Assembly (NCBI RefSeq): GCF_900187565.1
Contig: NZ_FYED01000007.1
Coordinates: forward strand, 248,001 to 312,000
Direction: 5' to 3'
Source: Pseudomonas sp. Irchel 3A7
GTDB lineage: Bacteria; Pseudomonadota; Gammaproteobacteria; Pseudomonadales; Pseudomonadaceae
Length of the DNA stretch: 64,000 nucleotides
A model generated the notes under the pieces. That model saw nothing but the letters and a program-made list of their open reading frames with translations. It had not been told where the DNA came from and did no database searches. Below, piece after piece: positions 56,929 through 64,000 of this stretch. Made by a program: the position numbers and the translations under genes. How positions within the stretch are numbered: the stretch's first letter is position 1; every line of letters begins with the position of its first letter.

Positions 56929-58599
56929 GTGAAACAGAACTCCCTGAAAGGATGGTTCAAGAGCGGCGCCCCGGGCGTCTGGATCAGCGGTGGCGCGGTG
57001 TCCATCGCGGTCATCATGACCATTGGCCTGTTGGCGGTGATTGCCGTGCGCGGTCTGGGTCACTTCTGGCCGGCGGATCTGGTGCATGCCAGCTACGATG
57101 TGCCGGGCCAGGCCAATCACCTGGTCATCGGCGAAGTGGTACAGAAGGAAGAAGTGCCGCGCGCGCGCCTGAAAAGCGCTGGCCTGCCGGTGCCGGATGA
57201 AGGCCCGGAGTTCATGACCCGTGAGCTGATCAAGGTCGGCAACCGTGACCTGAACGGCACCGACTTCACCTGGATCGTTGGCGAGTGGCTGACCAATCAG
57301 AAAAACCCGGTCGAATTGATGGCGCTGGAGCGTCGCGAGTGGGGCAACTTCTACGGTTACCTGGTCAACGTCAAACAGGACGGCAAGGTGATCGCCGAAG
57401 GCGAAGCTGCCTGGCCCGAGCTGCAAGCGCGGATCAACCGCGTGAATCAGCTGGCCGCGCAACTCAAGACTTTGGAAAAGGTCGACATCGGCGCGATCAA
57501 CGCCGGTCTCGAGCGCATCCGCCTGCACAGCCGCAAACTGGAACTGGAAGGCAAGCTTGATCCAGCCGCGCAAGCGGACATGGAGTCCGAGCGCGCCGAA
57601 CTCAATGCCCGTTATCAGGACATCGAGGCCCGTCTGGGCGATCTGCACGCGCAGTTCAACCGCGACAGCCTGACCGCCCGTGATGCCAATGGCAAAGAAA
57701 TCGAAATCAGCCTCGGTAAAGTGGTTCACGCCTATCAGCCGAACGCCATGGGCACCTTCACCAAGATTGGTTTCTACTTCAGCAAGGTGTGGGAATTCCT
57801 CAGCGATGACCCGCGTGAAGCGAACACCGAAGGCGGGATTTTCCCGGCGATCTTCGGCACCGTGATGATGACCCTGATCATGGCGATGATCGTGACCCCG
57901 TTTGGCGTGCTGGCGGCGGTGTACCTGCGTGAATACGCCAAGCAGAACACCCTGACCCGGGTGATCCGCATCGCGGTGAACAACCTGGCGGGCGTTCCGG
58001 CCATCGTTTATGGCGTGTTCGGTCTGGGCTTCTTCGTCTATGTGCTGGGTGGCTCGCTCGACCGTCTGTTCTTCCCTGAGGCCTTGCCGGCGCCGACCTT
58101 CGGTACGCCGGGTCTGCTGTGGGCTTCGTTGACCCTGGCGCTGCTGGCGGTGCCGGTGGTGATCGTGGCCACCGAAGAGGGGCTGGCGCGGATTCCTCGC
58201 ACCGTGCGTGAAGGTTCGTTGGCCCTCGGCGCGACCAAGGCCGAAACCTTGTGGAAGATCGTGCTGCCGATGGCCAGCCCGGCGATGATGACCGGCATGA
58301 TCCTCGCCGTGGCCCGCGCCGCGGGTGAAGTGGCGCCGCTGATGCTGGTGGGTGTGGTGAAACTGGCGCCGTCGCTGCCGGTGGACGGCAACTACCCGTA
58401 CCTGCACCTGGACCAGAAGATCATGCACCTGGGCTTCCATATTTATGACGTCGGCTTCCAGAGCCCGAACGTCGAAGCCGCGCGGCCGCTGGTATACGCC
58501 ACAGCGCTGTTGCTGGTGCTGGTGATTGCGACATTGAACCTGTCGGCCGTTTACATCCGTAACCACCTGCGCGAGAAGTACAAGGCGCTGGATAGCTAA
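56929..58599 (+). CDS. pstA: Phosphate ABC transporter permease PstA, long form
   Basis: 556 residues, starting with GTG at 56929 after AAAGGTAGAAG. One N-terminal membrane helix, a periplasmic insert (about residues 45-285) including a coiled-coil-like stretch (residues 160-245), then the permease core with EGSLALGATKAETLWKIVLP and AVARAAGEVAPLMLVG. The insert is absent in E. coli PstA. Partner of PstC in the membrane. Confidence 0.9.
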   Translation: MKQNSLKGWFKSGAPGVWISGGAVSIAVIMTIGLLAVIAVRGLGHFWPADLVHASYDVPGQANHLVIGEVVQKEEVPRARLKSAGLPVPDEGPEFMTRELIKVGNRDLNGTDFTWIVGEWLTNQKNPVELMALERREWGNFYGYLVNVKQDGKVIAEGEAAWPELQARINRVNQLAAQLKTLEKVDIGAINAGLERIRLHSRKLELEGKLDPAAQADMESERAELNARYQDIEARLGDLHAQFNRDSLTARDANGKEIEISLGKVVHAYQPNAMGTFTKIGFYFSKVWEFLSDDPREANTEGGIFPAIFGTVMMTLIMAMIVTPFGVLAAVYLREYAKQNTLTRVIRIAVNNLAGVPAIVYGVFGLGFFVYVLGGSLDRLFFPEALPAPTFGTPGLLWASLTLALLAVPVVIVATEEGLARIPRTVREGSLALGATKAETLWKIVLPMASPAMMTGMILAVARAAGEVAPLMLVGVVKLAPSLPVDGNYPYLHLDQKIMHLGFHIYDVGFQSPNVEAARPLVYATALLLVLVIATLNLSAVYIRNHLREKYKALDS

Positions 58600-58615
58600 G
58601 AGTCGACGCGAACCC

Positions 58616-58705
58616 TGTGGGATCGGGCTTGCCCGCGAAAGCGATCTGTCAGTCACATCATTTGCGGATGTGCTGACGTCTTCGCGGGCAAGCCCGCTCC
58701 CACAG
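58616..58705. repeat. REP doublet (REPIN), GATCGGGC class
   Basis: Arms are GTGGGATCGGGCTTGCCCGC and the inverse TTCGCGGGCAAGCCCGCTCC, within the pst operon between pstA and pstB. Confidence 0.88.
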
Positions 58706-58787
58706 TGGATCGCGTCCAATCGAACATTGATTGGACATGCCGCCAAGCGGCGTTCCGAACCGAATTTGTTAGCACAGGGAGCCTCCC

Positions 58788-59621
58788 ATGCAGCACGAAG
58801 CACATACCCACGGCATCAACATGTCGGCCCTGGGTCGCGATAAACAGAGCCTGAGCCTCGAGCAGGAAACCGTGGCCATTGAAGTGCCGGGCCTGAGCCT
58901 GTTCTACGGCGATAAACAAGCGCTGTACGACGTCAGCATGAACATCCCGAAACAGCGCGTGACCGCCTTCATCGGCCCGTCCGGCTGCGGCAAGTCCACG
59001 CTGTTACGTACGTTCAATCGCATGAACGACCTGGTCGATGGCTGCCGTGTCGAAGGCGCAATCAACCTGTACGGCAACAACATCTACCGCAAGGGCGAAG
59101 ACGTGGCGGAGCTGCGTCGTCGTGTCGGCATGGTGTTCCAGAAGCCGAACCCGTTCCCGAAAACCATCTACGAGAACGTGGTCTACGGCCTGCGTATCCA
59201 GGGCATCAACAAAAAGCGTGTACTCGACGAGGCCGTTGAGTGGGCGTTGAAAGGCGCGGCGCTGTGGGACGAAGTCAAGGACCGTCTGCACGAGTCGGCA
59301 CTGGGCCTGTCCGGTGGTCAGCAGCAACGTCTTGTGATTGCCCGCACCATCGCCGTGGAACCGGAAGTGCTGCTGCTCGACGAACCTTGCTCGGCACTCG
59401 ACCCGATCTCGACGCTGAAAGTCGAAGAGCTGATCTACGAACTGAAATCCAAGTTCACCATCGTCATCGTGACCCACAACATGCAGCAGGCCGCGCGGGT
59501 TTCCGACTACACGGCGTTCATGTACATGGGCAAACTGGTGGAGTTCGGCGACACCGACACCTTGTTCACCAATCCGGCGAAGAAGCAGACCGAAGACTAC
59601 ATCACCGGGCGGTACGGCTAG
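58788..59621 (+). CDS. pstB: Phosphate ABC transporter ATPase PstB
   Basis: 277 residues. Walker [10 protein letters not shown] at residues 63-71, signature [17 protein letters not shown], Walker [14 protein letters not shown] and H-loop [14 protein letters not shown]. It powers phosphate uptake by PstC-PstA. GGGAGCCTCCC is upstream of ATG 58788. An extra N-terminal stretch of about 30 residues before the ABC core is usual in Pseudomonas. Confidence 0.95.
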   Translation: MQHEAHTHGINMSALGRDKQSLSLEQETVAIEVPGLSLFYGDKQALYDVSMNIPKQRVTAFIGPSGCGKSTLLRTFNRMNDLVDGCRVEGAINLYGNNIYRKGEDVAELRRRVGMVFQKPNPFPKTIYENVVYGLRIQGINKKRVLDEAVEWALKGAALWDEVKDRLHESALGLSGGQQQRLVIARTIAVEPEVLLLDEPCSALDPISTLKVEELIYELKSKFTIVIVTHNMQQAARVSDYTAFMYMGKLVEFGDTDTLFTNPAKKQTEDYITGRYG

Positions 59622-59625
59622 CCGT

Positions 59626-59717
59626 ACAGCTGCAAGCCGCAAGCTTCAAGCGGCAAGTAAGAGCGGTTCGAGTACGACACAAAACAGCTTGCAGCTTGTA
59701 GCTTGCAGCTCACAGCT
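59626..59717. repeat. Second-class REP, GCTTGCAGCTT type
   Basis: GCTGCAAGCCGCAAGCTTCA and the inverse CAGCTTGCAGCTTGTAGCTT bracket about 40 bp between pstB and phoU. Unlike the other REPs here in sequence. Confidence 0.75.
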
Positions 59718-59732
59718 ATCGCGGAGCAAAAG

Positions 59733-60494
59733 ATGATTTCGAAGGAAGGCTTAACCCATCACATCTCCCAGCAGTTCAACGCTGAGCTTGAGGAAGTGCG
59801 CAGCCACCTCCTGGCCATGGGCGGGCTGGTCGAGAAGCAGGTCAACGACGCGGTGACCGCACTGATCGAGGCCGACTCCGGCCTGGCCCAGCAGGTGCGC
59901 GAGATCGACGACCAGATCAACCAGATGGAACGTAATATCGACGAAGAATGCCTGCGCATTCTGGCTCGTCGCCAGCCGGCGGCATCTGACTTGCGCCTGA
60001 TCATCAGCATCTCCAAGTCGGTGATCGACCTGGAGCGCATCGGTGATGAAGCGACCAAGATCGCCCGTCGCGCCATTCAGCTGTGCGAAGAAGGCGAAGC
60101 GCCACGCGGTTACGTCGAGGTGCGCCACATTGGCGACCAGGTCCGCAACATGGTGCGCGATGCCCTGGACGCCTTTGCCCGTTTCGACGCCGACCTGGCG
60201 TTGTCGGTGGCGCAGTACGACAAGATCATCGACCGCGAATACAAGACTGCCCTGCGTGAGCTGGCGACTTACATGATGGAAGACCCACGCTCTATCTCGC
60301 GGGTCTTGAGCATCATCTGGGTGCTGCGTTCGCTGGAGCGCATCGGTGACCATGCGCGCAATATTTCGGAACTGGTGATTTACCTGGTGCGCGGCACTGA
60401 CGTGCGTCACCTGGGCCTTAAACGCATGAAGGAAGAAGTTGAGGGAACAAGTGGCGAAACCGCTAATGTTCCGGGCAAAGCTGACGATAAGTAA
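59733..60494 (+). CDS. phoU: Phosphate signalling protein PhoU
   Basis: 253-residue protein with two PhoU repeats (about residues 18-108 and 120-210), each a three-helix bundle; the metal-binding pattern E/DxxxD shows as ERIGDEATKIARRA and ERIGDHARNISELVIYL. It damps PhoR/PhoB signalling when phosphate is plentiful. GCGGAGCAAAAG before ATG 59733. Last gene of the operon, with a terminator downstream. Confidence 0.94.
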   Translation: MISKEGLTHHISQQFNAELEEVRSHLLAMGGLVEKQVNDAVTALIEADSGLAQQVREIDDQINQMERNIDEECLRILARRQPAASDLRLIISISKSVIDLERIGDEATKIARRAIQLCEEGEAPRGYVEVRHIGDQVRNMVRDALDAFARFDADLALSVAQYDKIIDREYKTALRELATYMMEDPRSISRVLSIIWVLRSLERIGDHARNISELVIYLVRGTDVRHLGLKRMKEEVEGTSGETANVPGKADDK

Positions 60495-60508
60495 GGTTGC
60501 CCCAGGAC

Positions 60509-60540
60509 GCGCCCGGCCCTTTGGCCGGGCGTTTTTGTTT
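60509..60540 (+). terminator. Intrinsic terminator of the pst-phoU operon
   Basis: GCCCGGCC-CTTT-GGCCGGGC and then GTTTTTGTTT, 15 bp after phoU. Confidence 0.92.
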
Positions 60541-60661
60541 GTGGCTTACGAATTCGAAAAGCAGCACCCGCGAACGAAAAGTGCCGGCGTGACTGAAGGT
60601 TTTTGGCAAAGTGCCATCAGCAAAGCGGTATGCTTGCCGGGATTTTTTAAAGGGGTTATGG

Positions 60662-61579
60662 ATGAGTAAGGTCAGTGTATTGGTCGTGGACGATGCCTCG
60701 TTCATTCGTGACCTGGTAAAGAAATGCCTGCGTAACTATTTCCCGGGCATGCGGATCGAAGACGCCGTCAACGGCAGGAAGGCTCAGGCCCTGCTGGCCC
60801 GGGAAACGTTCGACCTGGTGCTGTGCGACTGGGAAATGCCGGAAATGTCCGGCCTGGAACTGCTGACCTGGTGCCGCGAGCAGGACAATCTCAAAGGCAT
60901 GCCGTTTGTCATGGTGACCAGCCGTGGCGACAAAGAGAACGTCGTCCAGGCGATCCAGGCCGGGGTATCCGGTTATGTCAGCAAGCCATTCACCAACGAG
61001 CAATTGATCACCAAGGTCAAGCAGGCGCTGCACAAGGTCGGCAAGCTCGACTCCTTGATGAACACCGCCAATACCAAAACCAGCTCGGCATTCGGCAATG
61101 ACTCGCTCAATGCATTGACCGGTGGCAAGGCCGCCGTGGTGGCGCCCACTGCACCGGCGCCTGCTGCGGCAGCCGCCCCAGCCCGTGGCTTGCTCAACAG
61201 CCCACCGGTCAAGGCACCGATAGCCGCTGCGGCCGCCGTGGGAGGGCGTGGCCAGGGTCAACTGCGCTTGCCGAACGGCATTCAGCAATGCGTGATCAAG
61301 GCCCTGAGCCTCAAGGAAGCGCTGTTGGTGGTCAAACGTGCCGACACCCTGCCGCAAGTGCTCGACAGCGCCGTACTCGACCTGGAGCAGGGCGACAACG
61401 CCGAAACGGCGCGCCTGAACGGCTACCTGCACGCCATCGTCGCCCACGAGCAGAAACCTGACAGCGAATGGTTGCAACTGACCTTCCGCTTCGTCGATCA
61501 GGATGCGCAGAAGCTTGATTACATCTCCCGATTGATTGCCCGGGGCACGGCGCAGAAGCACTTTATTCCGGGCGCTTGA
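60662..61579 (+). CDS. Orphan response regulator with PilZ-like tail
   Basis: 305 residues. CheY-like receiver at residues 1-125: acidic pair Asp10/Asp11, phospho-acceptor Asp56 (VLCDWEMPEM), Thr86 and Lys108 (SKPF). A linker rich in Ala and Pro (about 155-205) leads to a C-terminal domain (about 210-305) resembling PilZ (LQLTFRFVDQDAQKLDYISRLIARGT), though the N-terminal RxxxR of c-di-GMP-binding PilZ domains is not evident. It has no sensor kinase beside it. P. aeruginosa has a similar gene after phoU (PA5364, recall). AAGGGG precedes the ATG. Confidence 0.85.
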   Translation: MSKVSVLVVDDASFIRDLVKKCLRNYFPGMRIEDAVNGRKAQALLARETFDLVLCDWEMPEMSGLELLTWCREQDNLKGMPFVMVTSRGDKENVVQAIQAGVSGYVSKPFTNEQLITKVKQALHKVGKLDSLMNTANTKTSSAFGNDSLNALTGGKAAVVAPTAPAPAAAAAPARGLLNSPPVKAPIAAAAAVGGRGQGQLRLPNGIQQCVIKALSLKEALLVVKRADTLPQVLDSAVLDLEQGDNAETARLNGYLHAIVAHEQKPDSEWLQLTFRFVDQDAQKLDYISRLIARGTAQKHFIPGA

Positions 61580-61602
61580 TCCCGTATCGCCTGTTAGTCA
61601 GC

Positions 61603-61681
61603 CTTCGCGGGCAAGCCCGCTCCCGCAGGATTGCCGCTGAACCTGTGGGAGCGGGCTTGCTCCGGGCGGCGTTCCGACGAA
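61603..61681. repeat. REP doublet with one chimeric arm
   Basis: Left arm TTCGCGGGCAAGCCCGCTCC is normal. Right arm GGGAGCGGGCTTGCTCCGGG runs into CGGCGTTCCGACGAAGG, the block also found at 43.8 and 28.3 kb. Confidence 0.85.
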
Positions 61682-61801
61682 GGGGCCATCACCTGCACCA
61701 CACATCACCCTGATCCACCCATCTTGAAACATCTGCCGACTACCCGGGTCCATTGCAGCTGCTAGGCTCCTTCCCAGGCCTTACTCGACAGAACCCTGCC
61801 C

Positions 61802-62698
61802 ATGTACGCGCGCCTGCTGTATTTCTGTAGTCTTTTCATGGCATCCACCTCGGCTGTGGCCATGACGATCTACACGTCCACCGACGCCAATGGCGTGGTC
61901 TCCTACAGCGATCGCCCCATCAAGGGCGCCAAGGTGTTCGTCTTTCGCGATCGCATGGACGAGCACCTGGAGCGTCAGGTGTACCTCGATATCAAGAAGC
62001 TCAAAGGCATGGACAGCGTGTTTGTGCGCAATGACCTGTATGCGCCGGTAGAGATCGAACTGAGTTTTGCCGGCCTGAACAACGTCAGCGGCGCACCGAG
62101 TCGGCCGATCCGTCGGGTGATGCCCGCACGCAGCAGCATTCGTCTGGCGCTGCTCAAGGCCAGCCGCCCCGGAAAGCCGCTGGTGTATACCCCAAGGTTC
62201 GAATACTCCCTGGGCGACCCGTCAGGAGCCGCCATGGTCTATCGCTATCCGCTGCCTTGGCGAGGTGGGCCGTTTCGCCTGAGTCAGGGTGCCAATGGCC
62301 AGTACAGCCACTATGGGCCGAAGAACCGTTACGCCATGGACATCGCCATGCCCGTGGGCACGCCAATCGTCGCCGCCCGTGGCGGAGTCGTGGTGAAAAC
62401 CGAAAACCGCCAGACCGGACGCGGCACCGACCCGTCGGGCAATTTCGTACGGGTGCTGCACGATGACGGCACCATGGGCGTGTACCTGCACCTGAAAAAG
62501 GGCTCGATCAGTGTTCGCGAGGGGCAGCAGGTGGCAGTGGGCAGTGCGCTGGCACTGTCAGGCAATACCGGCAACAGCAGCGGGCCGCATCTGCACTTCG
62601 CGGTGCAGCGCAATACCGGGATGGGGCTGGTGTCCATACCGTTCCGGTTCAATCAGCCGGTGGGGGCGTTGCCCAACTTTGCGTTGGGCAAACAATGA
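61802..62698 (+). CDS. M23-family metallopeptidase (LytM type), secreted
   Basis: 298 residues. Signal peptide (about 1-19), a DUF4124-like N-terminal segment (TIYTSTDANGVVSYSDRPI), a middle region, and the peptidase M23 domain (about 155-280). Ligands are present: the His of SHYGPKNRYAMDIAMP with its Asp, and HLHFAVQ at the end (GNSSGPHLHF). It likely cuts peptidoglycan peptides or regulates amidases. Single gene. Confidence 0.9.
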   Translation: MYARLLYFCSLFMASTSAVAMTIYTSTDANGVVSYSDRPIKGAKVFVFRDRMDEHLERQVYLDIKKLKGMDSVFVRNDLYAPVEIELSFAGLNNVSGAPSRPIRRVMPARSSIRLALLKASRPGKPLVYTPRFEYSLGDPSGAAMVYRYPLPWRGGPFRLSQGANGQYSHYGPKNRYAMDIAMPVGTPIVAARGGVVVKTENRQTGRGTDPSGNFVRVLHDDGTMGVYLHLKKGSISVREGQQVAVGSALALSGNTGNSSGPHLHFAVQRNTGMGLVSIPFRFNQPVGALPNFALGKQ

Positions 62699-62717
62699 GG
62701 TGTTGTTTGAGCTGACG

Positions 62718-62787
62718 CCTTCGCGAGCAGGCTCGCTCCCACATTGGAATGCATTCCAATTGTGGGAGCGAGCCTGCTCGCGAAGGG
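62718..62787. repeat. 70-bp near-perfect palindrome made of a REP doublet
   Basis: Standard arms around TTGGAATGCATTCCAA, itself a palindrome. The same spacer type as the element at 53.2 kb although the arms belong to another class. Confidence 0.92.
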
Positions 62788-62812
62788 ATCGACTGGGTGT
62801 CAGATCAGTGCG

Positions 62813-64000
62813 TCAATCGAGCATCAACACCTTGGCCAGGACAATCTTCGGCCCTTTCATCTTCTTGATGATGATCCGCAGGCCTTCGACTTCCAGTACT
62901 TCTTCCTCTTCCGGCACCCGCTTGAGGCTGTCGTAGACCAGCCCGGCGAGTGTTTCGGCTTCGACGTGGTCCAGATCGATGCCCAGCAGCCGTTCGACCT
63001 TGAACAGCGGCGTATCACCGCGCACCAGCAGTTTGCCCGGCTGGTACGCGAGGATCCCGCGCTCGGCCTTGCGGTGTTCGTCCTGGATGTCGCCCACCAG
63101 CACTTCCAGCACGTCTTCCATGGTCAGGTAGCCGATGATATTGCCGTCGGCCTCTTCAACCACGGCGAAGTGCGAGCCGCCCTTGCGGAACTGCTCCAGC
63201 AACTGCGACAGCGGCATATGCCGGGATACACGCTCCAGCGGGCGGGTCAGTTCGGCCAGGTTGAACGACTCGGGAATGTGGTCCAGGGCTGCCAGCTCCA
63301 GCAGCAGGTCCTTGATGTGCAGCAGGCCGACGAACTCCTGGCGCTCGCTGTCGTACACCGGATAGCGGCTGAACTTGTGGCGACGGAACATCGCCAGGAT
63401 TTCCTTGAGCGGTGCGTTGAACTCCAGGGTCACCAGGTCTTCGCGAGAGTTGGCCCAATCGACCACTTCCAGCTCGCCCATTTCCACCGCCGAGGCCAAT
63501 ACGCGCATGCCTTGGTCGCTGGGGTCCTGACCACGGCTGGAGTGCAGGATCAGTTTCAGTTCTTCACGGCTGTAGTGGTGCTCGTGGTGCGGGCCGGGCT
63601 CGCCTTGCCCTGCAATGCGCAGGATCTGGTTGGCGCTGGCGTTGAGCAGGTAGATGGCCGGGTACATGGCCCAGTAGAACAGGTACAGCGGCACTGCCGT
63701 CCACAGCGACAGCAATTCAGGTTTGCGGATCGCCCAGGATTTCGGTGCCAGTTCGCCGACCACGATGTGCAGGTACGAAATGATGAAGAACGCGGTGAAG
63801 AACGACACCGCCTTGACCACTTCGGCGGAGTCCACGCCGGCAGCACTCAGCACAGGAGCCAGAAGGTGGGCGAACGCCGGCTCGCCGACCCAGCCAAGCC
63901 CGAGGGAGGCGAGGGTGATACCCAATTGGCACGCCGACAGGTAAGCATCGAGCTGACTGTGCACCGTGCGCAGGATGTGCCCGCGCCAGCCGTGCTGCTC
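62813..64000 (-). CDS. CNNM/CorC-type membrane protein with CBS pair (5' end outside window)
   Basis: The frame is open to the window edge (396 codons to the stop at 62813), so the start and perhaps the first membrane helix are missing. It has the DUF21 transmembrane region (LGITLASLGLGWVGEPAFAHLL, LHIVVGELAPKSWAIRKPE), two CBS domains (about 140-270 residues from the edge) and a C-terminal CorC/HlyC transporter-associated domain. Such proteins, often called hemolysins, handle magnesium or cobalt efflux. No cytolytic role should be read from the name. Confidence 0.88.
   Translation of the reverse strand, partial: EQHGWRGHILRTVHSQLDAYLSACQLGITLASLGLGWVGEPAFAHLLAPVLSAAGVDSAEVVKAVSFFTAFFIISYLHIVVGELAPKSWAIRKPELLSLWTAVPLYLFYWAMYPAIYLLNASANQILRIAGQGEPGPHHEHHYSREELKLILHSSRGQDPSDQGMRVLASAVEMGELEVVDWANSREDLVTLEFNAPLKEILAMFRRHKFSRYPVYDSERQEFVGLLHIKDLLLELAALDHIPESFNLAELTRPLERVSRHMPLSQLLEQFRKGGSHFAVVEEADGNIIGYLTMEDVLEVLVGDIQDEHRKAERGILAYQPGKLLVRGDTPLFKVERLLGIDLDHVEAETLAGLVYDSLKRVPEEEEVLEVEGLRIIIKKMKGPKIVLAKVLMLD

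Noticed and set aside
54700..58803. Open frame of 1367 codons on the minus strand across pstC and pstA
   Set aside because: It is antisense to two clear permease genes, His/Gln/Arg-rich and without domains: a typical shadow frame of high-GC DNA.

Overview
The window looks like a Pseudomonas chromosome of the P. fluorescens complex. Three things point there: GC-rich genes with Pseudomonas codon habits; the gene blocks purE-purK, aspA with its LysR regulator, pycR/pycA-pycB, rccR, uvrD and pstSCAB-phoU, which lie near the replication origin in pseudomonads (from memory of P. aeruginosa gene order); and many paired REP palindromes built on GGGAGCGAGCCTGCTCGCG. I see no tRNA, rRNA, CRISPR array, insertion sequence or prophage.

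Layout. 1-6.95 kb is a zinc-scarcity locus. A leftward operon runs folE2, metal ABC ATPase, permease, periplasmic metal-binding protein, ThrRS-like paralog. It diverges from a COG0523 metallochaperone across a palindromic, Zur-like operator. A second COG0523 gene follows. Two genes here carry single in-frame stop codons: the metal-binding protein and a small secreted cysteine-rich protein. 7-20 kb is mostly housekeeping: DUF3301 protein, pdxY, thioesterase, Kef-type antiporter, SUKH protein, Tim44-like protein, EamA, uvrD and a PAS-GGDEF-EAL protein. 19.3-25 kb is a carbon-metabolism block with rccR, pycR and two-subunit pyruvate carboxylase. 25-36 kb is more variable: an autotransporter, a MocR regulator divergent from PaiB and two acetyltransferases, a polyamine-binding protein with an acetylpolyamine-amidohydrolase-like gene, and an AraC regulator. 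35.3-40.9 kb is an islet with a low-GC orphan gene and a 1549-residue toxin-like protein. 41-46.5 kb handles aspartate, asparagine and alanine: asparaginase, AGCS symporter, aspA and a LysR gene. 46.5-47.4 kb is AT-rich and almost gene-free, ending in a purE leader with an intrinsic terminator. 47.4-53 kb holds purE, purK and small conserved genes. 53.3-61.6 kb is the phosphate operon with two Pho boxes, then an orphan response regulator. The window ends with an M23 peptidase and a CNNM/CorC-type membrane protein.

Most interesting points: a ThrRS paralog without its catalytic core; the two nonsense codons in the zinc locus; five DnaA-box-like 9-mers at exact 12-bp spacing inside the linker of a MocR gene; the toxin-like islet; and the purE leader. 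Everything was read by eye with no database search, so family names come from motif recognition.
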